Counted from the stretch's first letter, positions 26,043 to 35,203 are shown. The stretch: 64,000 bases of DNA from an uncultured Devosia sp. (GCF_946479885.1 NZ_CAMLHM010000012.1:17680-81679), one strand, 5' to 3'. Numbers and translations: made by a program. The notes: generated from the letters alone by a model not told the origin.

Positions 26043-26300
26043 ATGATAGGATTGGCGTGGCAACGCCGGGTGCGCATAGCTGCAATGCGCCGCCCCAGTC
26101 ACAAATTCACCCCAAAGCGGCAAGCCGCAGCCCGGGCAAATCAGTGTGCCAAGTGCAACAAGGCGCCGCCGGCCATCGCTGAGAAGATTATCGTTTTGGC
26201 TATTCTACGCGGGATTGCCCTGGCAAGTAACGCGGCCAGGCAGCTCAAGAGGAAGCAAGGCTCACCAATTGAACAGGAACACGACGCCGTTCCACATTAG
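26043..26300 (+). CDS. Possible small basic protein behind a strong ribosome site
   Basis: An 85-residue frame starts with ATG five bases after AGGAGG, the best Shine-Dalgarno in this stretch. The product would be rich in Arg, Lys and Ala, with a single CAKC and a hydrophobic patch IIVLAILRGIALA. Its end overlaps the small membrane protein gene on the other strand by 39 bases. No family is recognised and codon use is not clearly gene-like, so it may be chance. Confidence 0.28.
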   Translation: MIGLAWQRRVRIAAMRRPSHKFTPKRQAAARANQCAKCNKAPPAIAEKIIVLAILRGIALASNAARQLKRKQGSPIEQEHDAVPH

Positions 26301-26540
26301 GTAGATGCCAATCCAGGCCAGCGCCATTACCCCGATGGCCACAAGCCCCCAGGGCCACGGAAACACGGCGCGCTCCCTTCCCTGTGGCACCGCCGCGAGC
26401 GGCGCCTTGCGCAACTGACCTTCCTCTGGTCCCTTTGGCTCCACGAAAACCTCCCACGGCCACCGGTAGCCGGCAACCAGGCCGGGCCCTGCCCGCCGCG
26501 TCGGCTCGTCCGCAATATGGACCCACCCGCTGACTAGCAC
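26262..26540 (-). CDS. Small single-helix membrane protein, unknown
   Basis: The 92-residue frame begins with GTG and has a polar N-terminal half with a WPWEVFVEPKGPEEGQ stretch. A C-terminal transmembrane helix (LVAIGVMALAWIGIYLMWNG) ends in VVFLFNW. The clean helix and the conserved-looking proline/tryptophan-rich linker make it likelier real than the overlapping frames. No ribosome site is visible at the GTG. It lies between the exoY operon and galU; function unknown. Confidence 0.5.
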   Translation of the reverse strand: MLVSGWVHIADEPTRRAGPGLVAGYRWPWEVFVEPKGPEEGQLRKAPLAAVPQGRERAVFPWPWGLVAIGVMALAWIGIYLMWNGVVFLFNW

Positions 26541-26895
26541 AGGGCGGTAAATACAACCCTCATGCGCGTGGTGAAATAGGTCCTTCGATCACGTCTGCGT
26601 TGGCCCACCGCCCACCGTCGACAGCCGCTCCGCCAAGATGAGACGCCGGCCCACTATTTCAGCCGAGAGCATGGTCGGACACATTTACTTGGCAATGCTG
26701 GTAGCAGAAACAACGCGCCACCTGACACCACGCTTAAAATGCGGCCAAAATCCGCTTGGTTGCCTGCCAATTGGGCAAGTCGAGCGAGCAGCATATCTGC
26801 AATCGAGCTATGCGGCGACATCTGGAAATTCAGGTGGCTCGACTTGTCCGGAGATGGTCCAATCGCCCAGCTTACACTGAATAAGGAGAGTGAGT
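26541..26895. other. Noncoding region upstream of galU
   Basis: About 350 bases without a supported gene. TTGCCTGCCAATTGGGCAA (near 26759-26777) is an imperfect inverted repeat. TACACT shortly before AAGGAG (26883-26888) could be a -10 element of galU. Confidence 0.35.
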
Positions 26896-27807
26896 TTGTC
26901 CAAACGTGTGAAGACTGCCGTCTTTCCGGTCGCAGGACTGGGAACCCGCTTCCTGCCGGCGACCAAAGCAATGCCCAAGGAAATGCTCACGGTGGTCGAT
27001 AGGCCCCTCATCCAATATGCCGTCGATGAGGCCCGCGAGGCCGGAATCACCCACTTCGTCTTCGTGACCGGCCGCAACAAGGGGGTCATCGAGGATCATT
27101 TCGACCGTCAGTTCGAACTGGAAGCGACGCTCGAAGCGCGGGGCAAGACCCGCATCCTGCGAGACCTGCAGCAGGACCTGCCATCAGCTGGCCGCACCAG
27201 TTTCACCCGGCAGCAGGAGCCGCTGGGCCTGGGCCACGCGGTGTGGTGCGCACGCGATATCGTCGGCGACGAACCATTCGCCCTGTTGCTGCCAGATATG
27301 CTGTTCAAGGGCCGCCGCGGCGTCCTCAAGCAGATGATGGAAACCTACGAGGTGACCGGCGGCAATGTCGTCGCCGTCGAGGAAGTGCCGATGGCCGAAG
27401 TCTCGTCCTATGGGGTGGTCGGGCGCGGCGAAGGCGATGACAAGAGCTTCCGCATCAACGGCATGGTCGAAAAGCCTGCCGTCGCCGACGCGCCGTCGAA
27501 CCTGATCATCTCGGGCCGCTACATCCTCCAGCCGGAGATCTTCACGCTGCTGGCCGATCAACCGCGTGGCGCTGGCGGGGAAATCCAGATCACCGACGCC
27601 ATGCAGACCCTGATGCAGCAGCAGCCCTTCGTGGGCGTCAAGTATGAAGGCCAGTCCTTCGACTGCGGCTCCAAGATCGGCTTCCTTACCGCCAACGTCG
27701 CCTATGCGCTCGACCGTGAGGATATTGGCGACGACTTCCTCGCCGCTCTGGCCAAGATCGGGCTCCACAATGCCCTGATGGAAGGCTTCAAGATCGCGGC
27801 GGAATAG
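26896..27807 (+). CDS. galU: UTP-glucose-1-phosphate uridylyltransferase (GalU/ExoN)
   Basis: The 303-residue enzyme makes UDP-glucose, the donor for the exopolysaccharide glycosyltransferases around it. The signature [18 protein letters not shown] and [14 protein letters not shown] are intact, followed by [19 protein letters not shown] and [12 protein letters not shown] chose TTG at 26896 (protein [12 protein letters not shown]) since AAGGAG lies seven bases upstream; a GTG at 26890 is only one base from it. In Sinorhizobium the equivalent exoN lies beside exoP, as here, but in the same direction; here they converge. Confidence 0.93.
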   Translation: MSKRVKTAVFPVAGLGTRFLPATKAMPKEMLTVVDRPLIQYAVDEAREAGITHFVFVTGRNKGVIEDHFDRQFELEATLEARGKTRILRDLQQDLPSAGRTSFTRQQEPLGLGHAVWCARDIVGDEPFALLLPDMLFKGRRGVLKQMMETYEVTGGNVVAVEEVPMAEVSSYGVVGRGEGDDKSFRINGMVEKPAVADAPSNLIISGRYILQPEIFTLLADQPRGAGGEIQITDAMQTLMQQQPFVGVKYEGQSFDCGSKIGFLTANVAYALDREDIGDDFLAALAKIGLHNALMEGFKIAAE

Positions 27808-27816
27808 CCGCGCAGT

Positions 27817-27841
27817 GACGGCGCCCTAGTTGGGCGCCGTC
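27817..27841. terminator. Strong hairpin between convergent galU and exoP
   Basis: GACGGCGCCC (27817-27826) and GGGCGCCGTC (27832-27841) give a perfect 10-bp stem with loop TAGTT. It begins ten bases after galU and contains the exoP stop codon (27826-27828 on the other strand). No T-run follows, but its strength and position suggest a shared two-way terminator. Confidence 0.6.
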
Positions 27842-30060
27842 TCCAGCCGCCGCTCGGCCCGATAGGCAAAGCGTTCCAGCCCGCCCATATCGGTAAACCG
27901 GGGCAGCGCGGCCAATTCCACCTTGTTGAGCACAACGCCGACAATGTAGTCGGCCAACTCTGGCTCCTGTTCCAGCAGAGCCGTGAGCAGCCGGCGCGGT
28001 GTCTTCCCCCACTCGGCCACCAGGATGCCACCGTCGGTAAACGGCAGTACCGCGAGAGCGTCGACGACCAACGCCAAAGCCGGCAGGTCCAGGATAACGT
28101 GGTCGAACTGGCCACGGGCCTCGGCCAGCACCTTCTGCATGATGATGCCGGACAGATCACCACCGCCAGCTTCCGGCGCCAGGGCCGAGAGGCTGGCGAT
28201 ACCGGTCTGGCCGTTGGTCACGACGACCTTGCGCCAATCGCCCATCTGCGAAGGCAGGATGCGCGCTGGCATGCCCGTGCGGCTCTGCGGCGTATTCTCG
28301 TCGGCATTGATCACCAGCACCCGTGACCCGGAAGAGGCCAGCATTTCCGCAAAGGATGCCGCAAAGGTAGATTTCCCTTCACCCGGCAGGGCCGAGAGGA
28401 TGCCGATGACGGTGGTGCCGCGATCGGCTATCGGCTGCAGCACCAGGCGGGCTGCCCGCAATGTCTCCATATAGGGTCGCCCCCAGCGCGGGCCGCTGCG
28501 TTGCGCGAAGGCATTGCGGACCACCGTGCTGACGGTTCGGCGCTCTGTCATGTCGGGCGCCCCGCTTGCAAGCTGAAGCTTGGGGAAATAACCCAGAAAG
28601 CGCAGGCCCAGTTGCCGCCTGACCTGTGAGCCCACGCGGAAGCCGCGCTCACGCAACTCGCTGATTGCGGCCAGCACGGCACCAAGGAAGCTGCCGGCGA
28701 TGATGGCCGCGGCCACGATCACCAGCGTCTTGGGGCTCGAGGGCAGTTCGGGCAACAGAGCTTCGGTGACGATGCGGATCGATGGGATTGGGAAGCTCTG
28801 GCGCTGCACCGATTCCTCGTAGCGCACCAGGTAGCTGTTGTAGAGCGATCGCAACGCCTCAGACCGCTGCTGCAGTTCGTTGAGGCGCACCTGTTCCTGG
28901 CTGATCGAGCCGGCGCTTTGCCCCTCGGCATCGATATCGCCCCGCAGGCCGGCTTCCTGTTGGGTCGCGATGGCAAGCTGGGTGCGATATTGTTCGTCGA
29001 GGTTCTGCAGCAGCGCAAAGATGCGGCTGTCGAGCGCCGCCTTCTCTGCGGCCAGGGTCAGCAACTGCGGGTGGTCCTCGCCGAAACTGGTCCGAACCTC
29101 CGCGATGCGGCTGGTCAGCGCCGCCGATTGGGTCCGCAGCACGGCAATTTCGGCCGGATCGGTCTGGGTTCCGCTCAACAGCGACACATTCGCCGCCGCC
29201 GCCGCGGGTCCGGCAGCGACCACTGTCTGCAACTGATCCGACAGGGCGCGCAGCCGGGCTGTTTCGGCCTGGGCTTCGGCGAGCTGGCCCGACAGGGCCT
29301 CGATGCGCTGTGTGGTCAGGTTGCGGTCCTGGCCCACCGACAGGCCGGTCTGCTTTCGAAAGTCTTCAATCGCCAGGCTCGCGGTGCGCTGGCTTTCGCC
29401 GATCTCAGCCAGCCGTTGCTGCAGCCAGTCCGACGCGGCGCTGGTCGCCTCGAGCTCGGCGTTGAGCTGGTCCTCGAGCAGGGCATGGGCATAGGCCCGA
29501 GCGATGCGCTGCGCCAATTCCGGCGTGGCCGCCTCATAGCCCACCCTGATAATGGAGCTGCGACCCATGCGATCGACCTGCACATTGGCCCGCAGCATGC
29601 CCACCACCTCGTCGAGGCTGGCCTCCAGGTCGGTCGGGCGCGCAGTATTGCCGAACGACAGAAGCCCACGAACCCGCTGGCCGAACGATGGCGGCGGGTT
29701 GAGGAATTCCTGGTCGGTCATCAGGTTTTCGGCCTCGGCCACGGCAGTAGCCACGCGGCTCGAGCGAAGCACTTCGATCTGGTTGAGCACCTGGGCTTCC
29801 AGGTCCACACTGCTCGTGGTGACCTCGCCCTCGCCTGCCGCCTGCTCGAGATTGCGGTCCAGCAGCACCTGGCCCGCGGAGAGGTAACTGCGCGGCGCCA
29901 GCGACAGATAGAAGGTTGCCAGGATCAGCGTCACCAGCACGCAGAAACCGATCACCACGGCATGCCGACGGAGCAGCGAAATGACCCGCTCGAGATCGAT
30001 CGTCTTGAGGTCGGACGGCAGCGGCGCCAGCGTCTCGGGGTAACCAGTCTTTTCAAGCAT
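27826..30060 (-). CDS. exoP: Polysaccharide co-polymerase / BY-kinase-like chain-length protein (ExoP-type)
   Basis: The 744-residue protein has an N-terminal Wzz domain after a first membrane helix (VVIGFCVLVTLILATFYLSL), a long coiled-coil periplasmic part, and a second helix (TLVIVAAAIIAGSFLGAVLAA). A cytoplasmic P-loop domain follows. Walker A is intact (LPGEGKSTF, near residue 560) and Walker B reads HVILDLPAL. Walker A' reads VINADENTP, with Asn where autokinases have the first Asp. Only one Tyr lies near the C-terminus, not a Tyr cluster. ExoP sets succinoglycan chain length with ExoQ and ExoF. Start ATG follows GGAG by seven bases. Last gene of exoL-A-M-P. Confidence 0.9.
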   Translation of the reverse strand: MLEKTGYPETLAPLPSDLKTIDLERVISLLRRHAVVIGFCVLVTLILATFYLSLAPRSYLSAGQVLLDRNLEQAAGEGEVTTSSVDLEAQVLNQIEVLRSSRVATAVAEAENLMTDQEFLNPPPSFGQRVRGLLSFGNTARPTDLEASLDEVVGMLRANVQVDRMGRSSIIRVGYEAATPELAQRIARAYAHALLEDQLNAELEATSAASDWLQQRLAEIGESQRTASLAIEDFRKQTGLSVGQDRNLTTQRIEALSGQLAEAQAETARLRALSDQLQTVVAAGPAAAAANVSLLSGTQTDPAEIAVLRTQSAALTSRIAEVRTSFGEDHPQLLTLAAEKAALDSRIFALLQNLDEQYRTQLAIATQQEAGLRGDIDAEGQSAGSISQEQVRLNELQQRSEALRSLYNSYLVRYEESVQRQSFPIPSIRIVTEALLPELPSSPKTLVIVAAAIIAGSFLGAVLAAISELRERGFRVGSQVRRQLGLRFLGYFPKLQLASGAPDMTERRTVSTVVRNAFAQRSGPRWGRPYMETLRAARLVLQPIADRGTTVIGILSALPGEGKSTFAASFAEMLASSGSRVLVINADENTPQSRTGMPARILPSQMGDWRKVVVTNGQTGIASLSALAPEAGGGDLSGIIMQKVLAEARGQFDHVILDLPALALVVDALAVLPFTDGGILVAEWGKTPRRLLTALLEQEPELADYIVGVVLNKVELAALPRFTDMGGLERFAYRAERRLETAPN

Positions 30061-30101
30061 TGTGGAACTCCGCCATTCTGGCCGGGAGGAAAAGGAGACG
30101 C

Positions 30102-31001
30102 TCACTGGGGCGTCGATTGTCCGTAGTGGACGGCCTGGCGCACCCCCAGAATGCCCCCTGCCACGCCAATATGGAGCACGGCTCGCAGCCAGTTCCGGCG
30201 CCGCAGCACCGGGGAAAACGCGGTCAGCGCCGTCATGGCGCCGCAATAGGTGATCTTGGCGGCGACAATGGCCAGGGACTTTGCCCGCGAGCCGGCCTGC
30301 AGCATGCCGTGCGTCTGGCCGAAGCGCAGCCGGCGGCGCACCAGCCAGGCCATGCTGGCCCGCTCGGGTGGCACGGGCTCTTGGACCAGCGCGTCCTCGG
30401 CATAGGCGATCGTCCCGCCCGCCGCCGTCAGCCGGTAGAAGAAGTCCGTGTCTTCGCCACCGGATTTGCCCAGGGCAAGGTCGAACCGCAGCGTCCGGTA
30501 TGCGGCGCTCCAGCGGATCAGCACATTGCAGGTATAGCCCGTGCGGATCGTGTCGCCGACAAAGACCGGGCGTGTCGAATGAAAGTCGCCATCCACCATC
30601 CAGCCCGGGGCGTCAGGCTCGTAGATCGCAAGCACCGGTCCGAGCACGGCCGCTGCGTTGGTCGCCTCGGCCCGTTGAACGAGCGCATTGAGCCAGCCCG
30701 GCGACACCACCTCGTCGTCATCGACAAAGGCGACGTAGTCCGCATCCGCCTCGTCAAGGCAGGCATTGCGCGCAATGCAGATATTGGACGCCGGCGCGTG
30801 CAGATAGGTAATCGGGAACGGGACCCCGCCCCGCGCCGCGTCGACCAGATCGCGTGCCGAGGGAGTCGCATCGTTGTCGGCAATGATGATGCGGATGTCG
30901 TGCCCGCCCTGGTTGAGCAGGGCGATCGATTCCAGGGTCTTCGCCAGAAAGCTCCGGCGAAAGGTGCATATGCAGATGTCTATGCTGGACATGGCAATCA
31001 C
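30102..31001 (-). CDS. exoM: Glycosyltransferase family 2 (ExoM-like)
   Basis: The 299-residue protein starts SSIDICICTFRRSFLAKTLESI, the opening typical of ExoM, and carries the metal-binding DYVAFVDDDEVVSPGWL and the acceptor-side GGEDTDFFYRL. A C-terminal hydrophobic region probably contacts the membrane. ExoM adds the fourth sugar (a glucose) of the succinoglycan octasaccharide; order between exoA and exoP supports this identity. GTG at 31001 overlaps the exoA stop as GTGA; an ATG at 30992 would shorten it by three residues. Confidence 0.84.
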   Translation of the reverse strand: MIAMSSIDICICTFRRSFLAKTLESIALLNQGGHDIRIIIADNDATPSARDLVDAARGGVPFPITYLHAPASNICIARNACLDEADADYVAFVDDDEVVSPGWLNALVQRAEATNAAAVLGPVLAIYEPDAPGWMVDGDFHSTRPVFVGDTIRTGYTCNVLIRWSAAYRTLRFDLALGKSGGEDTDFFYRLTAAGGTIAYAEDALVQEPVPPERASMAWLVRRRLRFGQTHGMLQAGSRAKSLAIVAAKITYCGAMTALTAFSPVLRRRNWLRAVLHIGVAGGILGVRQAVHYGQSTPQ

Positions 31002-31996
31002 GCGGCCTCACGTCGGAACGGCTGCCGCGCCACATGGACCCAAAAACCGGCCGACCACGCCAGATGCATGATCATGGCCGCCAGACCCACCAGCGGCGAC
31101 AGCAGCATGGGCATCTCATACTGGGGGTAGTGCTTCTGTGCCGCGTGAATACCCAGCCCGATGCAGCCCAATCCCCAGATGGCCAGCGGCACCAGAAATG
31201 CCCAATGCCAGATCGACAGCACCGCCAGCAGCACAACAGGCAGGATGGCCAAAGGCACCATTTGCCGCAGACGTGGCCGCATGCGGTGCTTGAGAATATT
31301 GCGCGCCCTGCCCCCGCCATAACCGAAATACTGCTTGAACAGGCCCTTGGCCGTCGAGCGGGGATAATAGGTCATGCCCGTCCGGTCGGTGAGCCAGATG
31401 GTGTGACCGGCCTGTCGCAGGCGGTGATCGAGCTCGGCGTCCTCGTTGAAGCGGAAGCTCCGGTCATAGCCGCCGACATCCGTGAATGCCTCGACGCGCA
31501 TCAGGGCATGGTGGCCATGATCGACTGGCCCATGCCCCTTGCCGGTCCGATGGGCCGAACCGCCTGTGCCGATGGCAGAATTCTGGGCCGTCGCGACGGC
31601 GCGCTGGAACGCCTCGACGCCCACTGTGGTCATCGGCACGACAATGCTGCCAACCTGGCGCTCATCGGCTTCGGCAACCAGCTTCCGGCAATAGTCAGGC
31701 GGATAGGCGCCATGCGCGTCGATGCGGATGAGGTAGTCGGCGCCGTGGCCGTAGGTTTCGACCGCCAGGTTGATGGCCGCACTCTGGATGCGCTGGTGAT
31801 TGTGCAGCAGCAACACCAGCGGCGACGCGAGGGCATGGCGGGCGACGATGTCGGTTGTACCATCCGTGCTTCCACCATCCGCCACGACGATGCGGGCATC
31901 GAGCGCCTCGGCCTCGACCAGCAAGGCATCCAGCAATGCGCCGATATGGCGCGCCTCGTTCAGGGTGGGCACGACGATGATTGTGCGGGCGGTCAT
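30998..31996 (-). CDS. exoA: Glycosyltransferase family 2 with C-terminal membrane helices (ExoA-like)
   Basis: The 332-residue enzyme has IIVVPTLNEARHIGALLDALL, VVADGGSTDGTTDIV and LIRIDAHGAYPPDYCRKLV, then the FNEDAELDHRLRQAG catalytic region. Two or three C-terminal helices (LAILPVVLLAVLSIWHWAFL, MLLSPLVGLAAMIMHL) follow. This is the ExoA layout; ExoA adds the second sugar (beta-1,3-glucose) to lipid-linked galactose in succinoglycan synthesis. Coupled at both ends: ATGA with exoL, GTGA with exoM. Confidence 0.86.
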   Translation of the reverse strand: MTARTIIVVPTLNEARHIGALLDALLVEAEALDARIVVADGGSTDGTTDIVARHALASPLVLLLHNHQRIQSAAINLAVETYGHGADYLIRIDAHGAYPPDYCRKLVAEADERQVGSIVVPMTTVGVEAFQRAVATAQNSAIGTGGSAHRTGKGHGPVDHGHHALMRVEAFTDVGGYDRSFRFNEDAELDHRLRQAGHTIWLTDRTGMTYYPRSTAKGLFKQYFGYGGGRARNILKHRMRPRLRQMVPLAILPVVLLAVLSIWHWAFLVPLAIWGLGCIGLGIHAAQKHYPQYEMPMLLSPLVGLAAMIMHLAWSAGFWVHVARQPFRREAA

Positions 31997-33150
31997 GCGG
32001 CGACCTCCAGGGCTGGCTGGGTGGATCGCGGCGCCATCAAACGTCCGACCAGTGCCGCGCATTCGTCCGCGCCACACCGGAACGTCGCCGCGGGCTGGCC
32101 GGCCACCGCCGTGGCCAGCTCTCGCACCCGCTCGGGAGTGATGCTGTCGAACAGGGCGATAAGCGTCTCCTGGGCAATGTCGGGCACGACGATGCCGATG
32201 CCGAGCCGCTCGATGAACGCCGCCGTCTCGGTGCCCGCAAGCGCGATCGGAATCGCGCCATTGAGGCACCCCTCGTAGAGCCGGTTCGGCAGCAGCCAGG
32301 CCGAATTGAGCCCTTCTTCGAAGAAATCGATGGCCCAGGTGAAATGCACGCCCGAATAGAGCGGCGCCAGATCCTGCGGATAGCGGAAGGGACCGCCATA
32401 TTCGAGATGCGGCGACGCGCCAACAGTCCCGTGAAAATCGTCGAACTCGGTCAACGCCGGCCGGCCGCGCAGCGCAACCTCCAGCCGTCCGCCGAAATGC
32501 CGCGACAGCGCATCCAGGGCCGCCAGCGACTTGCGGCACCGCAGGGCGCCAAACCAGCCGACGCGCAGAGGACCTGCCTGGCCACCGAGTGCCGGATTGC
32601 GGCCGCTCTCGCCGATGCCAGGGGCGAACACCTTGTTCTCGACCAGCAGTGCCGGCAGGCCATCAAGGCTGTGGAAGTGGTTGCGCAGGAAGGCGGGTGA
32701 ACTGGTGATGAGCAGGTCGACATGGCGCATCAATCGCTGCTCGACCGCGCGCATGACCCCGCCGACCCTGTCCGGCCGCAGCATCAGCCGGTGGATGTCG
32801 AGGCATTCATAGGCAAGCACCGCCCGCTTGTCCCAGCGGTCGAGCAGCCGGTTGGCGACACCGAGCATCTCAAGGTTACGCGCCACGATGATGTCCGGCC
32901 GACCCAGCGACTGGGACCAGCCCCGCGCACCGGCGGCAGCGCGCGCGGTCGCCGCCAGCCTATGCAGCATCCGGCCGTCATGGGTGATGTCGAGTTCGAG
33001 TACCGTGTCGATCGGCAGGTTTGGGCTGGGCGCGTCGCCACGGCGGAATCCCGCGATCTCGACCTCGGCCCCGCCGGCGCGAAACATGGCGACGCGCCGC
33101 TCCACGGCAGGATCGGAAAGATTGTGAACCAGGTACAAAATTCTCGGCAA
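31993..33150 (-). CDS. exoL: Glycosyltransferase, ExoL-like (GT-B fold)
   Basis: The 385-residue protein begins PRILYLVHNLSDPAVERRVAMFRAGGAEVEIAGF-like (Rossmann start). VARNLEMLGVAN, LAYECLDIHRLM and the late segment LPNRLYEGCLNGAIPIA follow, typical of GT-B enzymes and matching rhizobial ExoL in plan. ExoL adds the third sugar of the succinoglycan unit. TTG at 33150 is chosen because AGGAGG lies seven bases upstream; earlier in-frame starts would add an Ala/Gly-rich tail with no ribosome site. It is the first gene of exoL-exoA-exoM-exoP. Confidence 0.84.
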   Translation of the reverse strand: MPRILYLVHNLSDPAVERRVAMFRAGGAEVEIAGFRRGDAPSPNLPIDTVLELDITHDGRMLHRLAATARAAAGARGWSQSLGRPDIIVARNLEMLGVANRLLDRWDKRAVLAYECLDIHRLMLRPDRVGGVMRAVEQRLMRHVDLLITSSPAFLRNHFHSLDGLPALLVENKVFAPGIGESGRNPALGGQAGPLRVGWFGALRCRKSLAALDALSRHFGGRLEVALRGRPALTEFDDFHGTVGASPHLEYGGPFRYPQDLAPLYSGVHFTWAIDFFEEGLNSAWLLPNRLYEGCLNGAIPIALAGTETAAFIERLGIGIVVPDIAQETLIALFDSITPERVRELATAVAGQPAATFRCGADECAALVGRLMAPRSTQPALEVAA

Positions 33151-33338
33151 CGAAGCGCCTCCTGTCCCGGGCGAAGGGCCGGCTGCAGCCGCACCGGCGG
33201 TTCCCGCCGCCGAAGCGCGGGGAGTGAACGCCAAGTTGAAGACGCATGGGCGAGACGGTCAACGTGACCTGGGGTGACGCAGTGATGCGCGCTGCGCATG
33301 CCACGAAAGTGCCCCAATCGGACGCCGAGACCTTGAAT

Positions 33339-34166
33339 CTAGGCCGGCTCGACGGCCTTGTCGCGCGTGCGCCAGCTGCCGTCTTTCCACTCCCGCACCG
33401 TGATGACGATGCGGTTCTCCACCACATCGATGATGTTGTAGGCATTGGGTTCGCCGCGCAGACGGGTGGAGATGGCCGATGACGCCTGGGCAATCAGGAT
33501 GGGCGCCACCGCCGACTTGCTGAGACCAACCGGCTGGCCCTCGCGGGCCGCCGACAGGTCCTCGTGCTTGCGCACATAGGACAGGTGAAAATGCCCTGAT
33601 AGCACCAGCCGCACACCCAATTGGGCAAAGGTCGCGAGTGCTTCGTCGGCGCGCTTCACCCGCTTGGTCTTCTGCATCATCGGCTCGGTTGGAAACAGCA
33701 GCGGGTGATGCGCCACGATGATCCGCAACGCATCGGGCGATGCTGCCTCGAAGCGCTCCGCGAGATCATCGAGTTGGTCGCGCGATATGGTGCCGTGCCC
33801 CCAGTTCCACTCCAGCCGCGCCCGGCGGGAGGTCCGCAGACCCACCAGAACCACACCGTCCATTTCGAGGAAGGGCTCGAGGTCGCGCGAGATGAATCTG
33901 CGATAGAGGCCGTACGGGTTGATGAAGCGGCGCAGGATATTGATCGCCGGCACGTCGTGATTGCCAGGAACCGCAAAGACCGGCGCGTGCAGCTGGTCGA
34001 GAAATTCCCGCGCCTGCTCGAACTCCTGCTTGGTCCCGACCTGCGTAAAATCCCCGCTGGCGACCACCAGGTCAGGCTTCTGCGCGTTGATATCATGCGC
34101 AAATCCTGCCGCCAGCGCCGCATCGTGATGCCCGAAATGAAGATCGGACAGATGCAGGATCTTCAT
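33339..34166 (-). CDS. Calcineurin-like metallophosphoesterase
   Basis: This 275-residue hydrolase has all dimetal motifs in order: LHLSDLHFGHH (DxH), LVVASGDFTQVG (GDxxxxG), PGNHDVP (GNHD), IIVAHHPLLF (H) and LSGHFHLS (GHxH). It belongs to the class III cyclic-nucleotide phosphodiesterase-like group; the substrate is unknown and could be a lipid or nucleotide phosphoester. Its ATG overlaps the stop of the diacylglycerol-kinase-family gene (ATGA), so both come from one message, suggesting related phospholipid chemistry. Confidence 0.9.
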   Translation of the reverse strand: MKILHLSDLHFGHHDAALAAGFAHDINAQKPDLVVASGDFTQVGTKQEFEQAREFLDQLHAPVFAVPGNHDVPAINILRRFINPYGLYRRFISRDLEPFLEMDGVVLVGLRTSRRARLEWNWGHGTISRDQLDDLAERFEAASPDALRIIVAHHPLLFPTEPMMQKTKRVKRADEALATFAQLGVRLVLSGHFHLSYVRKHEDLSAAREGQPVGLSKSAVAPILIAQASSAISTRLRGEPNAYNIIDVVENRIVITVREWKDGSWRTRDKAVEPA

Positions 34167-35089
34167 TGAACAACCTCTTCGACCGCAGCATTGGGCTGCA
34201 CGATCACCGAAAGTGCCTTGGCCCGGATGGAAAACTCCAGCGGGGTCCGAAGGGTTTCAACCTCCCCGTCGAACATGACCTTCAGCAGCTCCTTGTGGGT
34301 GGTGATCGTCACGGCGTCGACGCTCTTGATGGAGAGGGCATCGTCGTTTTGCCAGCGTCCGAGGAGCATCGACACTGTCAGCCGCAACACGTCGCCCGGT
34401 GTCAGGTGCCGGAGGACGTAGAGGGTCAACGTGCCCTTATCGAGCGCCGAACGGGAGAAGAACTGGCCCAGCCCCTCGTCATAGGCGTTGCTCGCCACCG
34501 CTATCGCCTGCACCCGCTCGATACGCGTCTCGCCATCGGGCGTTCGGATCATCACCGCCATGCGCTTGGCCCGTTGCAACCGGCGCAGGAAATACCGCAG
34601 GAACCCGATCTTTGCCCCAATACCCTGCCGATCGCGGATGAACTCCCGCCCCGCCGCCACTGCTGGAATGACGCCAACGACCACCTTGTGCAGGAAGGTG
34701 CGGCCATTCACCTCGCCAACATCGATCAACTGCCGCTGTCCCTTGGCGAGCGCCTGCACCGATTGGCGAATTTCGAGGGGTATATTGAGGTCCTTGGCCA
34801 AGGCATTGACCGTCCCCAGGGGCAGGATGGCCAGGCTCTTGGGCGACCCCGTCAGGGCTTCGGCGAGCGCGGTGATGGTTCCATCGCCCCCGGCGGCAAC
34901 GATGATGTCGGCTGGTCCGGCGACGGCGTCGCCCACCCGCTCACCCAGGGGCAGGTCGCTGCGTGCGTCGATATGACAGCGCAGGCCGGCATCTTCGAAC
35001 ATGGCGCGCAGGGCGTTTGCCGTCAGCCCCTGCGCACTGGCCGTGCCAGCTCGCTCGTTGAAGATGACGTAATAGTCGTAATCCTGCAT
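34163..35089 (-). CDS. Diacylglycerol kinase-family lipid kinase (YegS/DagK fold)
   Basis: The 308-residue enzyme has the nucleotide-binding VAAGGDGTITALAEAL (GGDGT) and the second motif AILPLGTVNALAKDLNIP, then the C-terminal beta-sandwich ending in EVETLRTPLEFSIR (DGE region: MFDGEVE). Members phosphorylate diacylglycerol, phosphatidylglycerol or sphingoid bases. Which lipid is used here cannot be inferred. It heads a two-gene operon with the metallophosphoesterase. Confidence 0.88.
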   Translation of the reverse strand: MQDYDYYVIFNERAGTASAQGLTANALRAMFEDAGLRCHIDARSDLPLGERVGDAVAGPADIIVAAGGDGTITALAEALTGSPKSLAILPLGTVNALAKDLNIPLEIRQSVQALAKGQRQLIDVGEVNGRTFLHKVVVGVIPAVAAGREFIRDRQGIGAKIGFLRYFLRRLQRAKRMAVMIRTPDGETRIERVQAIAVASNAYDEGLGQFFSRSALDKGTLTLYVLRHLTPGDVLRLTVSMLLGRWQNDDALSIKSVDAVTITTHKELLKVMFDGEVETLRTPLEFSIRAKALSVIVQPNAAVEEVVQ

Positions 35090-35203
35090 CGCTGACCGTC
35101 CATCGCCCCCTGCCCGCTACGCAGGTGCAATGTATGGCGCGGCAGTCCGTTGCATGGCGGGCAGCGTTGGCGGGCGCGACCGCCTCCCGGTGCGTGTCTC
35201 TGC

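Noticed and set aside
33257..33269. Palindrome GGTCA-ACG-TGACC upstream of exoL
   Set aside because: Only five-base arms and a single copy near exo genes; expected by chance in 64 kb. Not listed as an operator.
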